Shown here: positions 11,030-21,889 of the stretch, in pieces
Numbering within the stretch: position 1 is the first letter of the stretch
How the letters are laid out: each line of letters starts with the position of its first letter
DNA from: Eustoma russellianum
Lineage: Eukaryota; Streptophyta; Magnoliopsida; Gentianales; Gentianaceae
Length of the DNA stretch: 64,000 nt
Assembly (NCBI GenBank): GCA_036186865.1
Contig: AP025067.1
Span: forward strand, 18,402,873 to 18,466,872
Direction: 5' to 3'
The notes under the pieces: model-generated
Database searches by the model: none
Told to the model about the DNA's origin: nothing
Seen by the model: only the letters and a program-made list of their open reading frames with translations
Translations under genes and position numbers: made by a program

Positions 11030-11967
11030 GACTGAAAATCTCGCCCTATCAGCCTTGAAATGAAGAGAAATTATTTCAAATAAGCTAGCTATCAAGTGTT
11101 TGAAAATTGAAAGTTGTTTGAATTCAAAACTAAAACAAATTGTAGTTAAAACTTGAAAATCTTGCAAGATGCTATGTTCAATGTATCCAGCCGTGTTTGA
11201 TGTCCAAATAATGTCTTCGAGGAGCTGATTTGATGAGTAGGAGGTGCTTGAACTTGAATTCATAAGTTTGGTGAAGTTTGAATTCAAGTTAAGTTTGAAT
11301 TTGAGTGCACTTTGAATTTGGTTGTTGAATCCCCTTCCTCACTCCTTCCAGCCGTGTTCAAGATATCTAAGAGGTGTCTTGAAACCTGATTTGATGATGA
11401 TAATATGGCTGGGGTTGAATTCAAAAGATGGTTGAAGTTTGAATTTGAAATTGAGTTTGAATTTGAATTCAAACTTGGATTCAATTTGAATTGGCATTTA
11501 TCCTTCTTTTTCCTTCAAGAAGGCATTTAATTTGGTTAGGATAATGGCTGAATTCTTCTTGAAATGTAAGCCTCAAATTGGTTGAAACTTGAATTCAAAT
11601 CATGGTTGAATTTAAATTCAAGTTTAACTTTGAATTTAAATTCAATTTGATCATCCATCTTTGCACCTTTAAGTGGCCGGCCTCTTTGTTGCTTTGGATA
11701 TGATTTTGAGTTCAATTTTGAAAAAGGAATTCCATCTTGGACACATTTGAACATGTCTTTGTGGAGACAAACATTCTTTTCAAGACAACATTCCTTTTGT
11801 CTCCTTCTTTTGCAACACACGCCTACAATGTTCCTTTTGGGCCTCCATTTCATTTTGGATCTTCCATGTACCTAATTTACCTACAAAGAAAACACATAAA
11901 ACAAAGATCACAAGAAACAAGATAAAATTCAAAATAAAGAATGCACACACGCACACGCATAAAACGC

Positions 11968-12087
11968 TCAAAGGGTGGGTTCAATGAAGTGAACCCATGG
12001 AACCTTAGGTTCATCTCGAACATGTTTATACAAGAAGGTTCCAACTTCATGACAAAGTTCTCTTGCCCTTCTTCTTGTCATAGGGCC
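11968..12087 (-). CDS. pol C-terminal tail encoded in solo LTR B
   Basis: A 39-codon open stretch starts GPMTRRRARE and contains VGTFLYKHVRDEP and WVHFIEP before a TGA. It matches the tail that follows integrase in LTR A (8323-8457) and those at 15791 and 17258. In a complete element it would be the last part of the polyprotein reaching across the PPT into the 3' LTR; in a solo LTR it is a relic without a start codon. Confidence 0.55.
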   Translation of the reverse strand, partial: GPMTRRRARELCHEVGTFLYKHVRDEPKVPWVHFIEPTL

Positions 12088-14986
12088 CTTGACCTCTTGA
12101 TGGGACCCTTGATCCTCATCATGCATGAATATGCAAATCTAGTGCAACATGATGAGATAAAAACCAATTTCGATCATCATCACTTTCAAACATAATCATC
12201 ATAAAACGAGGAATAGAGAGGGTTCAGGTCTATTATCTCCAGATCTGAAGTGGCCATACCATTCCCTTTAGAACTATTATTTCCGGATTTGAAAACGGTC
12301 ATACAATCAATCATCATCCTCAGGTCTATTATCTCCAGGCCTAGACGGTCATAATCATCATCTTCAGGTCTATTATCTCCAGGCCTGGACGTTCATAATC
12401 ATCATCAGATCAATTAACCTCGAATCTGGAGCGGATTGTGTTGGCCAGGAATTAATGGTACCATAGGTCTTTCTTTCAAAAAACGAAATCTTATCTTCAA
12501 AAGAGTTCTTCTTAAATTTCTTTGGCATAAAATCAGTCTCGTATGTCGCATGAACATGGACAATGCAATTCATGATATGCAACATGCAAATCATGACTAA
12601 GTACATCATACGAAGCATATACGGACTTGTCTCCTAAGCTGGAAAACAGTCCAGCAGCAATGTCTTGTTCATATAGCCTCAAAATCATCAATTCAGAGTC
12701 TATTTCCATAAACTCTTGCTGTAACATGCATAATGGGATCTTAGCTACATGCCATAAAATTTCATAACATTTCAAGGTGGCTAAGATCATCAAAACATTA
12801 AATTTCCATCAGGTGGTACTGCAGAATTCTGTAGCGCAGTACCCGCCTTACCTTAGTTTCAAGGGTCATAAGACCATATTCAATTAGGACTATCACCTGG
12901 AAAACATATCCCACATACTAAGGAACAATATTCAGATGCCCAAACATGACATATAAGTCTAAATAAACAAGATACAAGGCCTCACAATACACGCCATCAG
13001 ACTGCACTGTTTTCCAGTTTTTTACCGTGACCTTCATCTCAGTTGTTAACGCTTAAAACAGTGGTTTCAAGCCAATTTCCTTACATGGACGTCTAAATCA
13101 ATGCCTTAGGTAAATAGCATAAAAATTTCAAGGCAATCCGATATGTTTGAAAGGGTCATTTAATTATCTTTCTCAGTCTAGATACCTGCAAAATCTGCAG
13201 TGGCCTATTCTTACTAAAAATTCCATTGAGGCCAAACCACAAGCTCTTTTACAGAATTTCCACCTCACAAATTTACTACACATATCAAGCTACTAGCACA
13301 CCAAACTTTATCTCAATCGCACACTCCTAAGGTTCATTTTGAGGCCAAGCAAGTTGCTACTCAAAACTGTCCAGTTTCAGAGAATTTTATATTTCATCAC
13401 TTTTACTATTCAAGCATTTCCCAACTAACTTTAACCCCTCAAATAACTTGCTAACCACCAAGTACACATTCTAACATGAACTTTTCAGGTCTCCTAGAGT
13501 TCTTTAAGCTACGCCATACCCACGCCGACAGTCCCCAACAGTCCCATAAACTGTACATAGAACATGCCAATTTTATACATTTTATGCCTCATAAAGTTTA
13601 TTCTTAACAAGAATTAGCTCACTATTCAACTAATCACTAAAACTGTCCCTTATTTTCAGGAGTAGGTCGCATATCATGTTTAAGTTAGGCATATAACATA
13701 TCCATAGAGAAACTCACTCAACATGCCAACACTTTCCCTTATAAAACAACTATTTCTCATGCTTTGCACTTAGTACTTCAACTAAGATTCATGACTTAAA
13801 AATTACTACACATTCAAGCATACATTTTCACAAATAAGTCAAGAATGTCTATAGTATACTTGCCTCTTTGAGCTTAGAAACTTTTCCTAGCTTGAGCCTT
13901 GGTTGAAATGGATTGAAATTTCCTCCAACTTCACTAAGGAACATACGGTTTGGGAGGGGAAATATAGGAGAACATTAGCTACCATTTAAATGAATAAAAG
14001 AGCTAGATTGAGGCTAGATTTCCTTACCAAAATAGAGCTCAAATGGGGATTGAAAGAGATCCAACCCACCAAGATGTTAGCTTCTCCTAATAGCTTGAGA
14101 GATCTTCCCGTAGTGACCATTAGGGGTCACGGTTTTTGTAAGGAGAAAGAGGCACAATGTGAGCTTTACCATTTGAAATGCGGAATTCACTTTGGAAGTT
14201 AGAATACAACTTACCTAGATGAGATTTAGAGCTTGAAGATGGTCTTGAATCTCCTAAGCCCAAGCTTGCCATATGAAATAAGATGATTGAAGATTTGCCT
14301 AAGTGTGCAAGAGGCCATTAGTGATTAGCTTGGGATAAAATCTTGAGAGTATTGTGACAGAGAAATGGAATGAAGCTTCTAGGACAATCTTGAAGAAGGT
14401 TTCATGGGGTAGAAAAAAGAAGGTATCCGACGGTCTCACATAAAGAAGGGGAAGGGAGACTCTTCATGTGCATGGAACACAATTATGAAGGGTATTTAGT
14501 GGTGTTAGCTATTTACTACTTGGTTGCTTTTGAGGATTGATTAAAGAAAAAGTAACTAAAGTAGTTGATGAAGGAGGTCTCATGGATAATCCATGGTGTA
14601 CCCGGCGGCCTATAGGGAAAAAGAGGAGGGAAGCTTTTCAAATCATGGAACAACATCATAAGGCTATTAACTACATGTGTAAGCCTTTTTAGAATTACTT
14701 TAAGAGGCAAATAAAGTGGTTAGTTGGGCATTAGAAGTAAAGAGGGTTCTAGAGTCTCATGCTGTCTGAATTTTTCTAAAAATTTTAGGAGGGTATAATT
14801 ATCATTTCACTTGCTTTATGAGACATACTCATATAATTATACCATTTCTTATAATATTTACTTAAAGGAAATTTACTTGAAGAAGAAATAATAAAACTTA
14901 ATAAAAATGCACTTGGAAGAACTGATATTTTATTAAACCACTTCATAAGAGTCGGAGATACAGAGTGATTTCCGCTGGGTACAACA

Positions 14987-15756
14987 GTCCCATTTCCCAA
15001 AAGGCCGTGAGTCTCAAGATTGAATAAAACTGAAATTTTGCTTCAATTGAGATCTCATATCCATTGCTATTTATCTTATCCTTATTTCCCTTCATTTGGC
15101 ACGTTTCATATTGTTAAAGATCTAAACTTTTATTGACAACTTGAACATATATGGCTTTTGCATCTAAATTAAAATTCAGCCTTACCAAAACTTGCCATAC
15201 ATTGTTAAATAGCCACCTAGTTTTAATCATTCTTGTAGCTACCGAAGCTATTGGTTATATTGATTTTATGTGTCTTCATTTTCATCTTTGTGACTAAATT
15301 CATGCATTAATTTTATTGTTGAAGAGTTGATCATTGCACTACATAATCCCTAATTGCCTAAGAAACCCTAATCGGCCAACTTCACACATCCCACGGCCAA
15401 ACACCATCTGCCACCCATTCAAACCCAGAAACCATCGACCCAGTCCTTAAACAGTCTCATTTGAACCCTCAAACAAAACCCCCAACCCAATTTATCCAAA
15501 AAATCAGATTGCAAAATCACAATCCGTTTAAACCTAAAAAGCCTAAATTGAACCCTACCTGGGTCATTGCCAAAATAAGCCCAAAACCGACCTAATCATA
15601 CCCCAAATCAGACCCCTCACACCTCAATTAAATCCTTAAACAAAACCCCCAAGTCAATCAAACAAGACTCGATCAGAATCACAAAAGCCCAAATCATTCA
15701 AATTGAAAAACCCTAACCCTAATCCAAATTTTAAACAACTTCGATTTCTCTCATTT
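14987..15756 (+). other. gypsy non-coding leader, second piece
   Basis: This resumes the leader interrupted at 10172. It is A/C-rich with many AAACCCTAA-type and CCCAAAC stretches and resembles 18181-18800 of the B element (GCTACCGAAGC, TGATTTCATGC and AAACCCTAACCCTAATCC landmarks). No coding frame is supported. The landmark AACCCTAACCCTAATCC looks telomere-like but sits in both leaders. Confidence 0.65.
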
Positions 15757-15790
15757 TGATGAGGATCGGGGATCTAATAAAGAGGTCATG

Positions 15791-15937
15791 GGACATATGA
15801 CAAGAAGGAGGGCTAGAGAACTTGGTCATCAAGTTGGAACCTTCTTGTACAAACATGTTCAAGATGAACCTAAGGTTCATTGGGTTCACTTCATTGAACC
15901 TACATTTATGAACGTGTATGTGTGTGCGTGTGTGTGA
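15791..15937 (+). CDS. pol C-terminal tail encoded in LTR B
   Basis: This is a 48-codon open stretch beginning GHMTRRRARELG and containing VGTFLYKHVQDEP and HWVHFIEP. It is homologous to the tails at 8323, 11968 (minus) and 17258. There is no start codon of its own. Confidence 0.5.
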   Translation, partial: GHMTRRRARELGHQVGTFLYKHVQDEPKVHWVHFIEPTFMNVYVCACV

Positions 15938-16214
15938 ATATTCATTGTTTTGAATTTAGTATAGTTTTCTTGTGATCCGTGTTTTTATGTGTTTGCTTTG
16001 TAGGTAATTAGGTACATGGCAGTCCCAAGCCAAATGGAGGTCCAAGATGGATTCTACGCGTGTGTTTCAAAAAGGGAGACAAAGAATGTTGTCTTGAGAA
16101 GAATGTTTGTCTCCATAAAGACAAGTTCAAATGTGTCCAAGATGTAATTCTTTTTCAAAAACTAGCTCAAATTATCTCCAAAGGGGGTGGCCACTTGAAG
16201 TTCAAAAATGGAGA

Positions 16215-16450
16215 TCAAATTGAATTTAAACTTGAAGTTAAACTTAAATTCAAATTCAACCATGATTTGAATTCAAGTTTCAACCAATTTGAGACTTAAA
16301 TTTCAAGAAGTTCTCAGTCACCATCTTGAGCCATCCACACGCCAACTTGGAGATCAAGGGAGGATAAGTCAACAATTCGAAATTGAATCCAAGCTTGAAT
16401 TCAAATTCAAACTCAATTTGAATTCAATCTTCAACAGTCCTTTGAATTCT
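16215..16450 (+). repeat. TTGAATTCAA-rich simple repeat in LTR B
   Basis: Degenerate short repeats of AAATTCAA / TTGAATTC fill this stretch. Equivalent tracts lie at 20040-20280 (LTR B), 11250-11660 (inverted LTR B) and 23320-23460 (LTR C). The tract creates chance frames rich in F, K, N and E, which I do not treat as genes. Confidence 0.7.
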
Positions 16451-16818
16451 ATTCCAATCACTTTATCATCATCAAATCAGATTTCCAACACCTCATTATT
16501 CATCAAAACACGGCTAGAAGGAGGTGGAGAAGATGATCAACAAACCAATTCAAACTCAATTTGGACTCAAACTTCAATTAACCTTTGAATTAAACTCCAA
16601 CCACTTTATCATCATCAAATCAGGTCTCAAACACCTTCAATGACTCATCATACAAGGCTGGATGGTAGAAGATGAAAATCTACAAGCATTTCAAATTTTA
16701 GCTAGGATTTGTTTTAGTTTTGAATTCAAGCAATTTTCAATTTTCAAACACTTGTTAGCTAGCTTATTTGAAATAATTTCTACTCATTCCAGGGCTGATA
16801 CATGCGAGATTTTCAGCC

Positions 16819-16828
16819 TATAAATAGA
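16819..16828 (+). promoter_or_regulatory. TATA box of solo LTR B
   Basis: CCTATAAATAGA is a strong plant TATA box about 350 bp before the LTR end. It is kept as CTATAAATAA at 20650 and in the inverted LTR. Confidence 0.6.
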
Positions 16829-17171
16829 CCCTTTGGCCACATGGCAAACAACAACTTTGGATGAAATTAAATCTTGATATTTTTCTTTGCTTCTTTTGGG
16901 ACTTTGTTTTCTTGATTTTGTATTAAAAACCTAGGTTAATATCCTTCAAACTTGAGCATTTTGAAGGTGTTGCCATTGCTTAAAGGTGCCATCCAGGAGG
17001 GCCATTGTGGTTTGCCTGATCAACAACCATCTTGAAGTGTTGGTTCTTGCTCGTTGAACCAATCGTTTGTTTCACTAAGGAAGCAAGAGGAAGTCTTCTT
17101 CCTTGTGCCTAACCCATAGTGAAGTACGTTTGGAAGGTGGAATTGTTGGAACCCACGTCTTGCACGCATCA

Positions 17172-17223
17172 AATTTCCAAGGTCATCTTACTGTAATTAA
17201 AAGCACCACATTGCAATTCAAGG
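17172..17223 (+). other. gypsy leader, short third piece
   Basis: This is a 52-bp continuation of the host leader between the solo LTR B and the B element. It includes the landmark TTGCAATTCAAGGT also found at 18832. Confidence 0.6.
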
Positions 17224-17927
17224 TGATAAGGATCAGGGATCCCATCAGGAGGCCACGGGTCCTATGACAAGGAGGGCTAAAGAACTTGGTCATCAAGTTG
17301 GAACCTTCTTGTACAAACATGTTCAAGATGAACCTAAGGTTCATTGGGCTCACTTCACTCAACCTACACTATGAACATGTATCAATGTGTGTGTGTGTGA
17401 ACATTCCTTGTTTTGAATTTTGTCTAGTTTTCTTGTGACCTTGTTTTATGTGTTTGCTTTTGATACGCGCAAGACGTGGGATTCAAACAATTTTTAATTT
17501 CAACCACTTGTTAGCTAGCTTATTTGAATTAATTTCTACTCACTTCAAGGCAGATAGGGGCGACATCTTCAGCCAATAAATAGAGCCTTTTGGGCGCAAG
17601 GAAAGAAGAACTTTTGATGAATAACAATTCTTGATATTTTATTCACTTTGTGTGAGACTTTGTTTTCTTGGCTTTGCATTAAAAACCTAAGTTAAGATCA
17701 TTCAAAGTTGAGCATTTTGAAGGTGTTGCCATTGCTAAAAGGTGCCGTCCAGGAGGGCCAAATTGGTTTGCCTAATCAACGACCATCTTGAAGTGTTGGT
17801 CTTGCTCATTTGATCCACACGTTTTTATCACTAAGGAAGCAAGGGGAAGTCTTCTTCCTTGTGCCTAACCCTTTTTGAAGGACGTTTAGAAGGTGGATTT
17901 GTAGGAGCCCACGTCTTGCACGCATCA
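17224..17927 (+). repeat. 5' LTR of B element, internally deleted (704 bp)
   Basis: The first about 240 bp and the last about 440 bp match LTR B; the middle (GAATTC-rich part) is missing. At the junction (about 17462-17487) a GCGCAAGACGTGGG stretch occurs, which is the reverse complement of the LTR's own terminus (CCCACGTCTTGCACGC), so a piece of LTR end is inserted backwards. It ends CGCATCA. Confidence 0.8.
17258..17374 (+). CDS. pol C-terminal tail encoded in LTR B (5' LTR of B element)
   Basis: This is a 38-codon open stretch starting GPMTRRAKELG with VGTFLYKHVQDEP and HWAHF before TGA. It is homologous to the other LTR-encoded tails. In the 3' LTR of the same element the equivalent region (from about 19600) carries two stops. 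Confidence 0.5.
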   Translation, partial: GPMTRRAKELGHQVGTFLYKHVQDEPKVHWAHFTQPTL

Positions 17928-17930
17928 AAT

Positions 17931-17942
17931 TGGTATTAGAGA
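17931..17942 (+). promoter_or_regulatory. primer binding site of B element
   Basis: TGGTATTAGAGA follows the LTR after 3 bp. It differs from TGGTATCAGAGC at two positions and occupies the same place as the site at 10025. Confidence 0.75.
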
Positions 17943-19501
17943 GAGGTTACTCTATTCCACCATCTATCATTTCCTTTCATTTGTCTAGTCATTTCAAGTT
18001 CAGTTGTGTCCTTCTTCTACCCCTCATTCTACACGCCATTTGTCTATCATTCACACGAAACAAAAACATCCAGGTTGTTTTGAGTTCTTTGCATTTTGTT
18101 GAGTCTTGTTCTTCATCGTTCTAGCATCTTTGTTGATTCTTGTTCTAGTGTCACGTTTATCTAACTTGTGCATCAAACATCTGAGTTTTAACATTCAAAC
18201 TTGAACAATTAGGGTTTGTGCAAGTAGGTTACATTCAGCTCTCTTTTTTTACTACAACCATCAGCCTATAAAGCTGCCTCGGTTTCAAATCATCTTGTTG
18301 CTACCGAAGCTTTTAGTTGGTGATGATTGTATGCATTTTGTGATTCGCATTGTGATTGATTTCATGCTTTAAATCAAGTTTGTCCTACGTGTGTTTGTCT
18401 TCACAAGCCATTTTCAACACCAACAAAACCCTAAATCCATTCCCAAAACCCATGGCCCAAACAAATCCACCCAAACCCGACCCTAAAACTCACCAACCAG
18501 ATTCCAAACTTCCTTATTTACACTCTTAACAAAAAAAGCCCCAACCCAATTTTGCCAAACAAAATCCGAATCAAAAGTTCACGACTCATTCAGAAAAACC
18601 TTAACCCTAGAATTTGAATTTTGTTCGATTCTGTCCTACACCCATCCATTATCCAAATTGACCACACATATCCTCAATTACCAGCCCAAATAGCCATATA
18701 TACCGTACAATCAATTCCCAAAACCCCAATCCTGCAAATACCCAAAAAGTCTAAAACCCTAAATTGAAAACCCTAACCCTAATCCCAATTCCGCCCAACC
18801 CCAATTTCCCTCACCTTCCAAGGTTATTGCGTTGCAATTCAAGGTTGAAAACTGTCATTTAAAGTCATTGCACTATTCTGCCCAAAAACCAAAGTACTGA
18901 GTGCAAAACACATGAAATTCCAATTCTGCCCCTAGTAAAAAAAAGAATCTGAACCTTGCTTACGTTGAAATAGCAAGCACGAAAAGAAAAACAAAAGAAC
19001 AAGAGAAAAGAAAAAGGACAAAACGTTTGTGCATTACTTAAATTTTTTTTTGGTGCAATTTGAAAACCTTGGATACCGTATTTCGTTTTTGCTATAGACA
19101 ACCGTCCTCTTACATCTCATTCTCCTTATCCTGCTCTTCTTGAACCAATCACACACTTGGTTGCTCGATTACTGCATGACTTGAACCATTTTGTGGATAG
19201 TAAGTGCATAGAATCAAAATTAACTAAAGATTGCCCACGGCAACTCTTAGTGCATCTTTGGTTCAGCCTTATACATAAATTTTGGTTGCTTACTTTCTTT
19301 GAATCCTAGTAGAAAAGTTGAAGTTTGTTCCATTTCACTTGATTCTTTTTTGACCCTATTTGGTGCAAATTGAACTTGGTTAAATTATGTATGATCATTG
19401 CACTTGGTTTGCTTGAACTTGTATCTTACATAGTTTATGAGTCATTTGTGGAGCATCCCTCTTATCCAATTATGTGTTTAGATTTGAGGTTGTATCCTTT
19501 T
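17943..19501 (+). other. internal non-coding leader of B element
   Basis: About 1.55 kb carry no supported coding frame. The first 900 bp are a C/A-rich leader. The last part contains GATTGCCCACGGCAACTC and CTTTGGTTCAGCC, which recur at 21059-21100 in the host element. It reads directly into an integrase-tail remnant, so gag and most of pol are deleted here. Confidence 0.6.
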
Positions 19502-19568
19502 GCTGACCTCACACCTTTCCCTCATGAACCTTTCGATTAGAGGACGAATCTTTTTGAGGAGGGAGGAT
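19502..19568 (+). pseudogene. integrase C-terminal remnant and polypurine tract of B element
   Basis: The frame reads ADLTPFPHEPFD, a stop, then RTNLFEEGG, the usual end of chromovirus-type integrase just before the LTR. GAGGAGGGAGGA then forms the polypurine tract next to the LTR at 19569. About 22 codons survive, joined straight to leader sequence. Confidence 0.7.
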
Positions 19569-21002
19569 TGATGAGGATCGGGGACCCCATCAAGAGGTCA
19601 CGGGTCCTATGACAAGAAGGAGGGCTAAATAACTTGGTCATCAAGATGGAACCTTCTTGTACAAAGATGTTCAAGATGAACCTAAGGTTCATTAGGTTCA
19701 CCTTATTGAACCTACACTGTGAACGTGTTTGTGTGTGCGTGTGTATGAGCATTCCTTTATTTTAAATTTTTGTCTAGTTTTCCTGTGATCCTTGTTTTAT
19801 GTGTTTGTTTTGTAGGTAAATTAGGTACATGAAAGTTTCAAGCGAAATGGAGGTTCAAAGTGCCATTATAGGCGTGTGTTTCAAAAAGGGAGACAAAATG
19901 AATGTTGTCTTGAGAAGAATGTTTGTCTCCACAAAGACAAGTTCAAATGTGTCCAAGATGGAATTCCTTTTTCAAATTGAACTCAAAATCATCTCCAAAC
20001 ATCAACAAAGGGGCCGGCCATTTGAAGTGCAAGGATGAAAAACAAATTGAATTTAAACTTGAAGTTAAACTTGAATTTAAATTCAACCACGATTTGAATT
20101 CAAGTTTCAACCAATTGGAGTCTTAAATTTCAAGAAGATTTCAGCCCCTATCCTCAGCCATGTACACGCCATCTTGGAGGTTAAGAGAAGGATAGATCAC
20201 AATTCAAATTGAATCCAAGCTTGAATTCAAATTCAAACTCAATTTGAATTCAATCTTCAACCATCCTTTGAATTCAATCCCAATCATTTTATCATAATTA
20301 AATCAGATTTCCAAGACCTCAATAATCATCACACATGGCTAGAAGGATGATGGAAAGGATATGCAAGAACCAAATTCAAAGTGCACTCAAATTCAAACTC
20401 AACTTGTATTCAAACTTCACCAAACTTTTGAATTCAACTTCAACCTCATCCTGCTTATCAAATCAGCTTCTCCAAGGCCTCATTTGATCATCATACACGG
20501 TTGGATGGCAGCCTACAAGCATTGCAAATATTAGCTAGAATTTGTCTTAGATTTGAATTCAAACAATTTTCAAATTTCAAGTTCATTTCAAATGCTTTCT
20601 ATATACCTTCTTTAGAGATAACATCTGGTTGTCCCATAGTCTTAGGCGTCTATAAATAAGGTCTTTTGGCCGAGCTTTAAGAAGAACTTTGGATGAATAA
20701 ATATTCTTGATATCTTCTTCACTTATTGTGAGACTTTGTTTTCTTGATTTTGCATTAAAAACCTAAGTTAAGCTCCTTCAAAGTTGAGCATTTTGAAGGT
20801 GTTTCCATTGCTTAAAGGTGCCGTCCAGGAGGGCCATACTGGTTTGCCTGATCAACGACCATCTTGAAGTGTTGGCCTTGCTCATTGCTCCACACGTTTT
20901 TATCACTAAGGAAGCAAGGGGAAGTCTTCTTCCTTGTGCCTTACCCTTTGTGAATGACGTTTGGAGGGTGGAATTGTTGGAGCCAACGTCTTGCACGCAT
21001 CA
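19569..21002 (+). repeat. 3' LTR of B element (1434 bp)
   Basis: It begins TGATGAGGATCGGGG after the polypurine tract and ends CTTGCACGCATCA. It has a TATA box at 20651-20658 (TATAAATA) and the GAATTC-rich tract at 20040-20280. The LTR-encoded pol tail is present but broken by stops. Confidence 0.85.
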
Positions 21003-21889
21003 CATGCTTTGAGCCATGTTTGATTTTGAGTGCATAGGATCAAAGTTGACTAAAGATTGCCCACGGCAACCCCTAGCTCTTCTTTGGTTCAGCCTCTAAC
21101 ATCATGTTGGTCTCATCACTTCTTTGAATACTAGTTGAGTCATTCAAGTTAGTGTCGGTCTCAATTGAATCTGTTTTGGTGTGACTTGGTACAATTTTGG
21201 TGTAAGTTGTGTGCAAAGCAAGACTGTTTTGGTGTTCTCGGTTTTTGCCACTTCTGGAATTGTTTGGACTTGTTTTTCATACTGTTTTAAGGTGATTTAA
21301 GTGATGGACAGACCTGGTTTGGTTCAAGAATTGAGGAATATTTGTACTTGTTTGGTGCAAATTGAGTACACATTGCGATCTGTTTGTCTGCTCGATTTCC
21401 CTCATATTCTGGTACTATTTGGACAAGTTTTTGACATCATCTGAAAGTGATATAAGTAGTATACTGACCTGTTTTGGTACAGAAAGCTGATGAAAGAAGT
21501 TTCGGAAAGTTTGAAGCAAAGAAATGCGGAAAATAGTGCTAAACAGATTGTGTTGAAGAAAGATTGGCATACACCTCTCATTTATAGCTCTCTTTGGTTG
21601 TTCTTAGTCCCAGAATGGTCAAGGAACAAAGTTGAGTGAGTGAGGAAAAGATAGGAAGTGAGATCACCAACACTTTCAAACTCGAATTGATTTTGTTTAC
21701 TAACCATTTCTTGCACAAGTTTTGTTTTGCAGGTTCACAATGTGGAGTAACATTAGTCCAATCATACAAAGGATGCAAAAACATTCTGAGGAAACGTACC
21801 ACCTCGTGAAAGAATGTGAATAAATTTTACTTGCATTACAAGTTAAAGAAACAGAAAATTTGTATGAATATAACCCTACTTCTAATGAA
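21003..21889 (+). other. host gypsy internal region, non-coding
   Basis: This is the continuation of the host leader after the B element: TTGACTAAAGATTGCCCACGG and CTTTGGTTCAGCC match 19225-19270. I see no coding frame before 21824. Confidence 0.6.

Larger units (their letters stand above)
10680..12121 (-). repeat. solo LTR B, inverted, nested inside solo LTR E (1442 bp)
   Basis: On the minus strand it begins TGATGAGGATC at 12121 and ends CTTGCACACATCA at 10680. It is flanked by perfect 5-bp target copies TGCAT at 10675-10679 and 12122-12126. It aligns with the direct LTRs at 15757 and 19569. It is the youngest layer of this part of the nest. Confidence 0.92.
10173..14986 (-). repeat. solo LTR E, inverted (4814 bp with a nested insertion)
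   Basis: On the minus strand it starts TGTTGTACCCAGCGG (from 14986) and ends GGGGCGCTACA (at 10173), matching the ends of the full copy at 31342-35993. The flanks are GTCCT (10168-10172) and GTCCC (14987-14991), a target duplication with one mismatch. It is clearly older or more diverged than the two direct copies. It contains the solo LTR B at 10680-12121, so its own length is about 3.37 kb. No internal region or second LTR accompanies it. Confidence 0.85.
15757..17171 (+). repeat. solo LTR B, direct (1415 bp)
   Basis: It starts TGATGAGGATCGGGG and ends CTTGCACGCATCA. The flanks CATTT (15752-15756) and AATTT (17172-17176) are a target duplication with one mismatch. The leader of the host element reads on across it: landmarks before and after (CTAATCCAAATT, CCAAGGT, TTGCAATTCAAGGT) stand side by side at 18775-18845 of the B element. 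Confidence 0.85.
17224..21002 (+). mobile_element. non-autonomous chromovirus-like gypsy element, family B
   Basis: The order is LTR (17224-17927) - primer site - 1.64-kb internal region - polypurine tract - LTR (19569-21002). The internal region has no gag, protease, RT or RNase H; only a leader and a short integrase-tail remnant remain. It is therefore a deletion derivative or a non-autonomous family. The flanks (CAAGG left, CATGC right) do not form a clean target duplication, and the host leader seems to lack roughly 330 bp at this place, so some rearrangement accompanied it. The two LTRs differ in length because the 5' one is internally deleted. Confidence 0.75.

Noticed and set aside
11284..11853. 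Frames rich in N, S, F and K (for example NSNSNSISNSN) in LTR B
   Set aside because: They arise from the GAATTC-type simple repeat and change between LTR copies; not genes.
15700..15725. AACCCTAACCCTAATCC as telomeric repeat
   Set aside because: The same words occur at 18770 in another leader of the family; they are part of a C/A-rich leader, not a telomere.
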